Positions 42,407-53,100 of a stretch of DNA of 64,000 nt are shown in pieces. A model generated the notes under the pieces. That model was not told where the DNA came from and searched no databases. It was given only the letters and a program-made list of their open reading frames with translations. Positions within the stretch are counted from its first letter, which is position 1. Every line of letters begins with the position of its first letter. The stretch is taken from NCBI GenBank assembly GCA_000181795.3, contig CM012954.1, forward strand, positions 9,123,300 to 9,187,299. Direction: 5' to 3'. Both the position numbers and the translations under genes were made by a program. Origin of the DNA: Trichinella spiralis. Its lineage: Eukaryota > Nematoda > Enoplea > Trichinellida > Trichinellidae.

Positions 42407-43309
42407 ATGGCTACCGAAGATAGGCTGCTATGGATGGGTGACCTGGAACCGTACATGGATGCTTTATTTATAGAAAACGCTTTTCGTCAACTTGGACAAT
42501 CGGTGAATGTTCGAATGGCAGTCGATCGGAACGGTAATGCGGCTAGATATTGTTTCATCGAGATGCCGGATTCGGCGACCGCGAGACGGGCAATGCTCAC
42601 CATAAATGGAACCGACATACCAAATTCCAAGACCAAATTTAACCTCAGCTATGCAAACAATTCAAACAGCAATTTAGTTGAGTACAGTCTTTTCGTCAAC
42701 AATCTCTCTTCTCAAATCAATGACGCTGAACTTTATCAAATTTTTGGTAAAAAGTAAGTGAAATTTAATTTCTCTGCATACACTGTTTTTCATTTTTTCC
42801 TATTTCAAACGAAATGTTGTGATGTATATATATACATTTTTTGTATGGGTTTGATTTTATTTAGGTTTATTTCATGCCGTGGTGCTAAGGTGTACAGAGG
42901 TCCGGATGGCCGTAGTCGATGTATGGGCTTTGTGCGTTTTAGCAATGAAACTGAACAACAACAAGCTTTGGTGGAAATGAACAGAAAACTTATTCGTGGG
43001 AAAAAGATAATGCTACGAATAGCACCGGTTAAACCGCGAGCTCGTCAGGTAAACCGATGTACTACTACTGTTGAGCCAAGCGTCAGCCAAACTTATCATT
43101 ATGATCACTTTCGACAAGCAATGCAGGCATGGCATGGTTTGAATGTTAGTTGTCCTCCTTTTGTGGATCAAATTGTTGAATACGAAACTTCCACTAAAGA
43201 TACAAAAGATCTTATGCGCTCCAGTGAAGAGCTCTATACGGCTTTAGAGCAGACTCACTGGTATCCGAAAATTTCTTCCAACTCATCATTCAATCAGTTA
43301 TCGCGTTGA
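42407..43309 (+). CDS. TRNAU1AP: tRNA-selenocysteine 1-associated protein (SECp43), two RRMs
   Basis: Two exons, 42407-42753 and 42865-43309, encode 263 residues (human 287). The 111 bp intron falls inside RRM2 (donor AA|gtaagt, acceptor ttatttag). RRM1 has RNP2 LLWMGDL (7-13) and RNP1-like RYCFIEM (47-53); RRM2 has SLFVNNL (94-100) and CMGFVRF (135-141). The opening LLWMGDLEPYMD is characteristic of SECp43 and related Nam8/TIA-like proteins. SECp43 binds tRNA-Sec complexes, supports Um34 methylation of that tRNA and contributes to selenoprotein synthesis; it shuttles between nucleus and cytoplasm. The C-terminal third is Tyr/Trp-containing and poorly conserved. The start was chosen at ATG 42407 because the open frame upstream has no earlier ATG. 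It is convergent with METTL9, 79 bp apart. Confidence 0.9.
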
Positions 43310-43388
43310 ATTACTCATTTTTCTTTATTATTATTATTATTAATTTACAATCTGTTGATTAAAAATTATCAAAAAGTCAATGCATTGT

Positions 43389-44282
43389 TTATTTATCTGC
43401 AGTGAGCAGCAATAATGCACAGTCCAATACGTAAAAACTTTTCATCATGTCACCTTCAGAAAGATAAGGCAAACGGGTAAAACGAACAACATTAAAACCA
43501 CTGGGCTGCAATACTTTCTTGACAAAGCATTCCAACTGCTCTTCAAATGTATTACCGTTCAAATCAATCCACTCCTTGGGAGCATTCGATTTGCCCTGAT
43601 CTGTGTATTCGACAAACTGATACCACGGAAATACAACAGCAATCAGTACGTAAGCATTGCAAGCGACCGCTTTGGTATGGATGTGTCGAAGTAATGTCAA
43701 AGGTTCAGCGTGACGATCCAACAAATTAAGGCAAGATATGATTTCAAAGCAAAACCGTTCATCTCTCCATTCATCAATTCCAACAACTTTGATTCCATGT
43801 TGCCGCAATCTTAACCTCATGATTGGGGATGCTTCAGTGGCTGCAACATTTGGGAAAAATTTTTTCAATTTCAAAGTAATCTGACCATCACCAGCACCTA
43901 AATCCAAACAACCGCTACCATTCTTGGGCATAATGTCTAAAAAACTGTACAACTGTTCGGCCGAAAATAGAAACATCGAGCCACGTCGTAAAAGTCCATT
44001 AATACAAGTTTTTTCAAAAAACAGTCTCAGCAGTGATATAGCAAAACCGTGAAACAGTTGCAAAATAGTCGAATCCGATTTTCGCTCGCTCTGTTTAATA
44101 AATTCAACCGTTTCGGAATCAATGTTCATTTTTACAAACGATTCTGCAAGCACTGCCGAGCGAAATCTCGCAGTATCCAATGCATACCATGAATCATAGC
44201 TAGTGTTATTCATCAAATCACAGCTTTCTCGTTGGAGAAAAAGTTCACTAAGCCAACGATATCGTGCCAAATAGAAAGACAT
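43389..44282 (-). CDS. METTL9: Protein-L-histidine N-pros-methyltransferase METTL9 (DREV family)
   Basis: Single uninterrupted frame of 297 residues (human 318). Family hallmarks: INGLLRRGSMFLFS (about 94-107), SAM-binding motif DLGAGDG (127-133), acidic loop ATEAS, SCLNLLDR (183-190) and the late motif RLPYLSEGDM. METTL9 adds 1-methylhistidine (N-pros) to HxH motifs in other proteins. The N terminus lacks the clear hydrophobic signal segment of the vertebrate protein, so localisation may differ. AATAAA (43393-43388 on this strand) overlaps the stop codon. The gene has no introns, unlike most multi-exon neighbours, though it is intact and shows no poly(A) scar or other mark of retroposition. 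It is convergent with TRNAU1AP and divergent from ELP3. Confidence 0.92.
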   Translation of the reverse strand: MSFYLARYRWLSELFLQRESCDLMNNTSYDSWYALDTARFRSAVLAESFVKMNIDSETVEFIKQSERKSDSTILQLFHGFAISLLRLFFEKTCINGLLRRGSMFLFSAEQLYSFLDIMPKNGSGCLDLGAGDGQITLKLKKFFPNVAATEASPIMRLRLRQHGIKVVGIDEWRDERFCFEIISCLNLLDRHAEPLTLLRHIHTKAVACNAYVLIAVVFPWYQFVEYTDQGKSNAPKEWIDLNGNTFEEQLECFVKKVLQPSGFNVVRFTRLPYLSEGDMMKSFYVLDCALLLLTADK

Positions 44283-45357
44283 CAACAGTATACGATAAAG
44301 CTAAATTAATTAAGCGCTTGAGAGAAACACCCAGAAGCAAAATTGAATGGGCAATTTTTAATGAAAATCAAACTTAGCATTCACCCTTCCCATATTAGCA
44401 AAAATACAAAAATCAAACCAGAAACGCGAATTAAAGATCACATTCATTAATGACGTCACAAAGTTCATTAGTGAAACAATAAGAAGCAAAGTGAACAACA
44501 TGTGCAAAAATGGACTTACATTTTACAGTAAATTGTTACTTGGGTCAGCTGAAATGTTTCAATTAATGCTTGCCTTTTCTGATAACTTCTCTTCTTGGCT
44601 GAAATTGCCCAGCTTAATAATAATCTTCGGCAAAATCATCCGCGGAGGTCATCGTTACTGTAGAAAAATCAAGTCGTAACATTGCATTCAATTATGAAGT
44701 TTTGCTGAATTGTACTGAGTGTATTTACACCGTTTTACTTCTTATATTTACGTGTAGAAATATTTAGTTGAATTTAATTTAAAAAAATTATAATTGACTT
44801 ACATATTATGTAAACAGAAGTGTAAAATATTTAATTTAATTTTAAAATTTTACGTGCAACAAACACTTGTTCAACTGTAATATTTCCATCATTGCATTCA
44901 TTTATTCATCACATTTATTGAACGTGGATTAGTTAATAATTCGTTTTGAAAAAAGCAAGTTTAAATTAGCTGCTCTACGTGAGCATGCATAATAATACTT
45001 GCGAAAAAAGTATCAAAAAAAGAAACATCGCCTAGCAATAATTTACTGTAACTTAATAATACTTGAATATATTTATTACTGTTTACTTCTCCTATTTTAA
45101 TGTAATTTTTAATTTAATTGAAAAAAGTATTATTTTGCTTATATTTTCTACAATTATTTTACATTTCGCATAAATTTTTAAGAGTTTAAAATTTAACTTA
45201 TCATGTTGATCATTGAACAAGTCGTTGGAATATGTTCGATTCATGAAATAAATAATTATTGTCCGAATGATAGTTTATCTTATTTTTTTCCTTTTTATTT
45301 GTAGTTTTTTGCACTAGTATTGCTTTTTAAGTTTTAAATCTTCCCCGACTGTGAAAA
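44283..45357. promoter_or_regulatory. Head-to-head intergenic region, METTL9 / ELP3
   Basis: 1075 bp, very AT-rich, carrying the two divergent promoters. A plus-strand open stretch 44491-44679 (in-frame ATG at 44500) has no recognised homologue and is not called a gene. Confidence 0.45.
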
Positions 45358-47218
45358 ATGCCGCCCAAAGGCAAAGACAACCAAGCTGAATTGATGGCGT
45401 TAACTGTAACGGAGATTGTGGCGATTTTAATCGAAGCACAGCAAAAAGGAGAAGATGTCAACTTGAACAAGCTGAAGTGCGCTGTTTCGGTGAAATACGG
45501 TTTGAAGAGTCAGCCAAAGCTGGTTGATATTATCGCTGCAGTGCCAATGTCGCACAGAGAGTTGCTTTTGCCCAAACTGAAAGCGAAGCCGGTAAACGTT
45601 CATTTATTGTATATTGAAAGATGAAGAAAAACGAGAACAGTAATAACAGCTGCGAAGTTGTAATTGTGTTTGCGCAGGTTCGAACAGCAAGCGGAATTGC
45701 TATAGTAGCTGTGATGTGCAAGCCTCATCGTTGTCCGCATATTTACGTAACTGGCAACGTGTGTTCCTATTGTCCGGGCGGTCCTGATTCAGATTTTGAA
45801 TATTCAACGCAAAGTTACACCGGATATGAACCGACTTCGATGCGAGCAATTCGAGCACGGTACGATCCATTTTTGCAAGCCAAAGGACGTCTTCTGCAAC
45901 TGCAACAATTGGGCCATTCAATCGACAAAGTCGAATATATTGTCATGGGCGGCACTTTCATGTCTTTGCCCGACGACTACAGGTGACCGACCAGTGCAGC
46001 CTAGAATACAATTTCCATTTTTTTACATTTGAATATTTAATTTTCAGAGATTATTTCATTCGCAATTTGCACGATGCGTTGTCGGGTCATACGAGCCGCA
46101 ACGTGGCCGAAGCAGTGCGTTATTCGGAACGTAGCAAAGTCAAATGTATTGGAATAACAATAGAAACTCGTCCGGATTATTGCTTGCAACGCCACTTGTC
46201 GCAGATGCTTTCCTACGGTTGCACTCGGCTAGAAATTGGACTGCAAAGCATCTACGAGCATGTGGCTCGGGACACGAACCGTGGGCATACTGTAAAGGCG
46301 GTATGTGAAGCGTTCCGCTATGCAAAAGATGCGGGATTTAAAGTAAAAGCTAAGAGCAAGAAAAAATAGTAAAATGAATAATAATTGTACGCTGTTTCGC
46401 TTCAGGTAGTGGCTCATATGATGCCAAATTTGCCAAACGTGAGCTATGAAGAAGATTTGCATCAATTTCGAGAACTTTTCGAAAATCCCGACTTTCGACC
46501 TGACGGTTTGAAAATCTACCCGACTTTGGTCATTCGTGGAACTGGAATTTATGAATTGTGGAAAAGAGGCAAGTACAAATCGTATCCGGCCGAAACGTTG
46601 ATCGAATTGTTGGCGAAGATTTTGGAAATCGTACCACCCTGGGTGAGGGTGTACCGAGTGCAGAGGGATATACCGATGCCGTTGGTTTCCAGCGGTGTGA
46701 CTTACGGCAACTTGCGGGAATTGGTGTTGGCAAGGATGAAAGAGCTGGGAACGAAATGTCGCGACGTTCGCACGCGTGAAGTTGGCATTCAAGAGATTCA
46801 CAACAAAGTCAGACCGAAGAACATTGAATTGATACGACGAGATTACGAAGCCAACGGCGGTTTGGAAACGTTTCTCTCTTTTGAAGATCCCGAGCAGGAT
46901 ATTTTGGTCGGCCTGCTGCGCCTGCGCAAAATACCCGACGACAGTCCAAACAAGCAGCCAGAATTGGCCGGATACCGTTGTTCGATGGTTCGCGAATTGC
47001 ATGTCTACGGTTCTGTTGTGCCGATAAGCTCTCGCGATCCGGACAAATTTCAACACAAAGGTTACGGTATACAGTTGATGAAAGAAGCCGAAAGAATTGC
47101 CAGAGAAGAGCACAAATCCGAAAAACTGTCTGTCATATCTGGCGTCGGCACGAGAAATTATTACAGAAAACTTGGCTATGAACTCGACGGACCTTACATG
47201 TCGAAAATGTTGACCTGA
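45358..47218 (+). CDS. ELP3: Elongator complex protein 3, radical-SAM / acetyltransferase
   Basis: Four exons, 45358-45591, 45678-45982, 46048-46342 and 46406-47218, encode 548 residues (human 547), nearly colinear throughout. The radical-SAM cluster motif [14 protein letters not shown] gives C97, C107 and C110. Also visible are [20 protein letters not shown], the tRNA-binding/catalytic core ([26 protein letters not shown]), [12 protein letters not shown], and the KAT domain with acetyl-CoA loop HKGYG (495-499) and the [16 protein letters not shown] end. ELP3 is the catalytic subunit of Elongator, which carboxymethylates U34 of tRNAs as the first step to mcm5U and mcm5s2U. No key residue is missing. 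AATAAA lies at 47321-47326. It is transcribed away from METTL9, and TRNAU1AP is 2 kb further left. Confidence 0.97.
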
Positions 47219-48531
47219 TCAATATGCAAATGGAAACTTGATTGGCGGCAATATAGTACGCTTGTATTATTATTATTAGTAAATATTGAATAATTTTCCC
47301 TATTCTATTTGAAAAATAATAATAAACGAACAAGCATACTAAAAACCGAAAAAATTGTTATAACTGCTAAATCTGCTTGCTACATTACAAATTGTGCTTT
47401 ATAACATTTTATGTCTTTTTTCTTTATCTCTTCTGCCGGAAATTTATCCTGCGTTTCCAATTGATAAGAAAAAGTATGCAAAATGAAAAGAAAGAGATCA
47501 TTCAAAGCGGAAACATTCTCCCATTTGTGAAAATTCATATACATGGGCTTCATTTTACAGCTGCACATAAAAGCACCAATACATTCATTCCCATGTGAAA
47601 AGAGAAAAAAAAGAATTCAATTTTATACGCAACATAAAAGGCGTTTTGATCAAGTAAAATTTTCTACAAATTGCAAAGAATTTCGCAATTTTGCATGCAA
47701 CATTATTAAAGAAGAAAATCAATGACGTTGCTGCAACAGCCTGCGTGTTCGTTTGGCAAACACAATAAAACTGCTATTTATTAAGATTAATCTCCGAGGC
47801 AAACAATTTCATTTCTTATTAATTGTAAGCTCATTTATGTGCAAAACATGCTAATTTAAATTTAATAACATTGTCATCAGATGTGAGGAGAACGCGGAAG
47901 CGTTGTATCATTTTTTGAAATCTCATTTTGAATTTGAAATGTTGGTTATTTTTATAATATTGACCAGTTTTATTAGAATCTATCTACAGAATGAATATTT
48001 CAAACTGTGCACCGAATACACAATGGAATATCTTATCTTTGTGGGCATCCATTTTATCATACAGGAAATCGATCATCGAGAAAACAATTCATTACTCATT
48101 TTCAAAAATTTACATAATACACGGAATCATATAATCAAATGAAAAAGAAAGCAAGCTTAAGTTGTGCGAATTGTTCAAATAAAGAATTTGAATTATTTAA
48201 ATGAAATGTGAAAGTTTCAAAAATTACTATTGCAAAAGTGAATGAACAAACAAGAAAGCAAACAATTTTATAAGTGCAAATGCATAAAGGAGGAGAAAAA
48301 GAAGGCAGTTGTGAAGAAGAAGAAGAAGAAGAAGAAGAATATTCATGCTTGAAGCTGCAACTGCTGTTTGGTGACAGCAGCAGAACTAATAGATTCATAT
48401 TATTGAAGAAGCATCTCTTACGAATGTGCTTCAGTTGACAAAGAAACGCGCTTCACGTTAGCGTTGTTATAAAACATTTTTCAAAATTACCGAAACAATC
48501 TGGAAAAAGTTTAAACTTTTTAATTGAAACA
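47219..48531. other. Intergenic spacer between ELP3 and the membrane-protein gene
   Basis: Contains the ELP3 poly(A) signal, a (GAA)9 tract and one open plus-strand stretch beginning at a possible acceptor near 47880 (see findings). No gene is supported. Confidence 0.5.
48313..48339. repeat. (GAA)9
   Basis: Perfect triplet tract about 190 bp before the membrane-protein start codon. Confidence 0.95.
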
Positions 48532-49291
48532 ATGGCAGCTGCAGCTCAAGCTAAAAACAACCTCGGTATGTGCTGTATTTCACAATTGATATTGTTCGCT
48601 TCATTGGTTTTATTGCTTAAATTTGCAGAATTTGCAAAACAAAATATTGGAAAACAATACGGAGTTTTGATGAATGGCTATCAAAAAGGTGACTGGCATG
48701 TTACCAGTACAATATACGGACCCAATTGTACCATCTTAGCACCGGGAAAAGCGTTAATCAAAGGAAAACAGGGTCTGATTCTTTGTGGCATTTGTAGTCT
48801 GATTTCATTGTTTATTACTTTACGAATGCTTTTTGTAGCCGCTGAAAATTATTGGAAAGATTTAAGAGATGAATTAGGTGTCACAAAAATTGACATAAAA
48901 TGTGATGAATTAAATGGAAGCGGTGAATGGTTTTTTGAAAGAGGAGCTTACAAGCTTTTCAAACAAGACAAACCATTGCAAGAACGAGTGTAAGTTATTC
49001 TTTATCATCGTTAACGAAAAATTTAATTATTCTTTCAAACATAAATTTTCTGATTGAAATGACTTTGATTCGTTTCCACATGAATGACAAACACTTAAAT
49101 CCTCATCGCCTACCATATATCATCCAGCTGTTTATTTATTCACAAGAAATTTAAATTCACCTTTTCCGTTTGAGTGCAAATTGTCTTAAATCTTATTCAT
49201 CTATTTCAGGTATATAAAAATTTGGCGAAAATATGAAGGCAAAATGGTGATTCATTCATATATATACAATATAGTCCCTGACAGTTCATAA
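48532..49291 (+). CDS. Two-pass membrane protein of unknown family
   Basis: Two exons, 48532-48989 and 49210-49291, joined through donor GT|gtaagt and acceptor tatttcag, give 179 residues. Without splicing the frame would stop right after the donor (153 residues). Two hydrophobic segments are clear: about residues 14-33 (CCISQLILFASLVLLLKF) and 83-104 (LILCGICSLISLFITLRMLF). The loop between them is polar and holds NCT, a possible N-glycosylation site, suggesting the loop is extracytoplasmic with both ends inside. The C-terminal half is charged (YWKDLRDELGVTKIDIKCDE) and soluble-looking. The start has a good context (gaaacaATGG) and an Ala-rich N terminus. I do not recognise the family. It is in the same orientation as ELP3, 1.3 kb downstream. 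Confidence 0.7.
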
Positions 49292-50106
49292 TTGCTTGAT
49301 TGAAGCTGAAACGAATTGCAAATGCAAGAATGAAATTCAAAAATTCTTAAATGCATAATAATTTTCTGAATGCAGAATAATGTAGAAATTTGATTTGAAA
49401 TAAACATATCAACATGTGAAATGCAGTTTTACATGCAAGTTGTGGTGCAAATTTATCTACAAACCCGCGCGCATCTACTATGTGTATATACTCTAGTAGC
49501 ATTATTACATTGTTTGGATAATATGAAAAAGTGGTCAAGCAGAAGAACAACTACTGAAAAATTGCAAGCCCAATATGCAGTGACTATTGCATAATGGTGA
49601 AAATTTGCACATTCATAAAGGTTGACAATTCGCCTACACTCAGCAAATTTTTAAAACAAAATGACGAATTTTTTGTACAAAATTTTCATCTTCATTTGTC
49701 CACTCAGATGTAAGAATTTCAAATTCAAATCTGTTTCATCTATCTATTCTCTATCTAAAAGTGGAATCACAGCACGCGTCAGTGAGGATGCTCTTGGCCT
49801 TGATATTTATTTATTTACAAATTGCACGTTTGATTCACGGCATTCTCATTCGATCATTAATTTCCCCCAAAAATGCCATCTGAATGGGAATTTTCCAAGT
49901 TCAGAATAATATTTCTGGGAAAACAATAAATTAATTTTTTATTAAAGTAAAAAGGATATTTCCAAGTATCGATGTTATTTATTATCAGTGGTCAAAACCG
50001 GTTGTAATAAAATGCAAGCAAGCATGATAATAAATGCCGGTAGCTTTTCAAAATTGACAACTCTGCGAATGTGCGTTTTTATTTTTACCGAATATATATA
50101 TATTTG

Positions 50107-50136
50107 TATGTATGTATGTATGTATGTATGTATGTA
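50107..50136. repeat. (TATG)7
   Basis: Tetranucleotide tract beside a short TA run. Confidence 0.95.
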
Positions 50137-53100
50137 TAGACATATAACTGCCTAGGCATCGTCATCGATTTCCAGAAGTTCCAGAAGTGTGCAATTCTGG
50201 AAGTTGCACGTCAAATTGAAAGTAAAAATTATAAGACTGAAAAAGACTGCCCTAATTCAGTTTGATTCATGCGAAAAATTTCTTTATGATGGAGTTATTT
50301 TAAAATAGCTCCATTAAGAGTGACCATTTTGCATCAACTGGCTTCAACTACCAAAAATAGATTATCTGAAAGTTGCTCGCGTGTTTTCAAAATACTGAAA
50401 TAACTATAATAAAACAAAAAACATTGCCCGGCTTAAATGCTTGTCTGAATAAAATTCTTAAAGCCTTACTACTTGCACCTTTGAAAATGCAAACACTGAA
50501 GAATGATCAATAAATAAAGCGCAGCAAAACTGATTATGCAAGCATGAAAAGGTCAACCGAAATGTAAAAATTACTTGAATATATGATGAAAAACACATCC
50601 ACCAACCTACACACACACACACACACATATATATATGCATTTTAAAAATAACTTGCAACATATTGCATTGCAAAAGTTGTAAAAGTATTATCATGTTCCA
50701 TTTAACACTGATAATATATTATTCTTTTCTTACTTAATCTTTATTCATAAACATTTTACTGGAAATGAAATGACTCACCGGCAGCAATAGAAAAACTACT
50801 AATAAGTTATAAAATAAATCTGAAATTACAGATGCCAAAAGATTGCAATGTTTAAAATATGCTTAATACAACTACTACCTTAAAATAATAATAACAACAA
50901 CAGCAATAAGAATAATAACAATAATGTGACTGAAAAATATCTAATTGAACACAACAAAAGTTCAAATAATAAACTCATAAATATTTATTCTTTTAATTTA
51001 TTCAATTACTGTCAATTTGTATTAACAAACAGATTGTTTTCTTCACAAATTTCGAATAATTCGAAAACCTATGAACCATTTTCATTATTGTAAAAGAGAG
51101 AAATTAATGACTGAAAGAAAATTGGCGTAAAATGGCGCACAAATGAAATAATAATATTGACGTGTTGAAAGAGAAGATAAATTCATACATTTTGCTAGCA
51201 GTGTTGTTCTAATCGAGTGTAGCGGATTAAAGTATTCAAGCTTTGATGTTCTAATAATAGCACTTCTGCCGAGCATTAACCGTTGCAAAGCAAAGAGTAG
51301 AAATAAATGAATAAGATGTGTTTGTTTTACATTGAACATGGAAATAGTTTGAAACATCAGTTTCCAAAGTCTGAATGATCAATCACTACTACCACTACTA
51401 CTATTACTGATCAATAAAAAAATTCCACATTAACAAAAAAAACCCTGATCTGATCCGAGGGATAGACTGACAGATATAGTGGACAATATCTGCTTAATGC
51501 TATAAAGGAAACAAACAATCTGAATTAGAAATGAATTAATGAACGAGATTGAAGTTCGCACTTTAAACTACTGCTTTGCCACGCTTCAGTGATACAATTG
51601 GTCATCTGAATTCAAGCCGAGCAAGTGTGAACTCTGTTCAATGTGGATGTACTTGCTTGTTCGAACGCCGAATGGTAGGTAGCAACACATCTGCAATGGC
51701 CGTCATTTTTATAGAAAACTCTCAAAATTCCCTTCTTCAGTGCTGCTAGCTTTCCGCCTACTTGAAAATCTACTGTTAGCCGCGTTTCTTTAAGCACAGC
51801 AAAAGAAAAAAGAAACAAAGTTGCTTCTTCTTCTTCTTATTTTTCTTTTTCATTCAGCTTTTTATTCTTGTTGTTGCTTTACTTTTCAATATTTATTAAA
51901 TCCCTCGCTTTAGACGATATGAAACAATGATACGTCTATTATAATTGGCTTAAAATTCATTTATAAGCTGGAGACTTTTCTGAAAGCTTGGAATTCTGAT
52001 AAACACTTCCAACAAGCAAGCAACGCACTGCAACAGCAAACCAGCTTGTAGCAAGCAGCAGATTATTATTGTCTGTTTATTTTTTACAAGTAACTATTTT
52101 TCTTGGACAAATTCTCCAAAGCTGCACTGCATATTCGGTAAGTTCAATTTTTCCCTTGTTGACTGTGCTGATAGATAGTATATCTGTTTTCATAATTCAA
52201 CTCATGACAAAATAACACAACAACAGTTACTGCGGTTAAAGAATTTTAAAAATGCCTCAATTTTTATTGTTTGAGCAATAAAATGCTTTAACAAGGTTGA
52301 ACTGTTTTAAATTCACGAACAACCCTATTCCCCCAACGTAGGATGATAAATTGTCCATGGATGGAATGAATATGTGAAGCATTGGAAATGAATTTCTTAA
52401 TGTATTCAGTCATGATCACGATTCAGTATTTAAAACAACACCAACCACAATTATTAACTGCATGTCAATTAAATGTAATATTAAAATTTAGCGAACGCTT
52501 CAAACAATCTATATGATGCACATGCAGTCTGCAGATGAAATGAAATAAAATATCCTTTGAATTGAATATTTGAAAACTTTATCAGTTGGAGTATTTTTGA
52601 AAATTGTACAACAACTATAACATATTATTCATTTTCTTCAGTTTTTTCAACACTACCATCAGTAAGTGCTCAGATTAAAAAATGTTAACTTTTTGAAATT
52701 GCAAAGTAAAATTCATAAAGCGGAGAGACAAATAAATAATAATAATAATAATAATATGACAGTTCAATAGTAAAATATTGCACTTATTTCGGTTGAAGGC
52801 AAATAATAATTGAACAATTATATTCTGATTGGATAGCAGTCGGTGGCAGTGAAATTTTGATGAAACGTTTCAAATGCTAAATTTTGACCATAATTTCAAA
52901 TCACTTTTTGAATGTAGCAATTTTTGAAGAAAGTTCATCAAATCGATCGAACTCTAAACTAAGCTTGGTGATATAAGTACGTAAAGGCGGGAGGAAATAG
53001 CGTAAAGCAGCGGCGCATCGCGCAAGCGCACACGCACAGCTTGTTTTTGCGCGTAGTGCAAAAATTCGCAAATTTCATGCTGCACTGTGAATTGTCGGTT

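Noticed and set aside
46229-47113. 294-codon minus-strand frame within ELP3
   Set aside because: It runs antisense through the conserved ELP3 exon; ELP3 is intact and explains the sequence.
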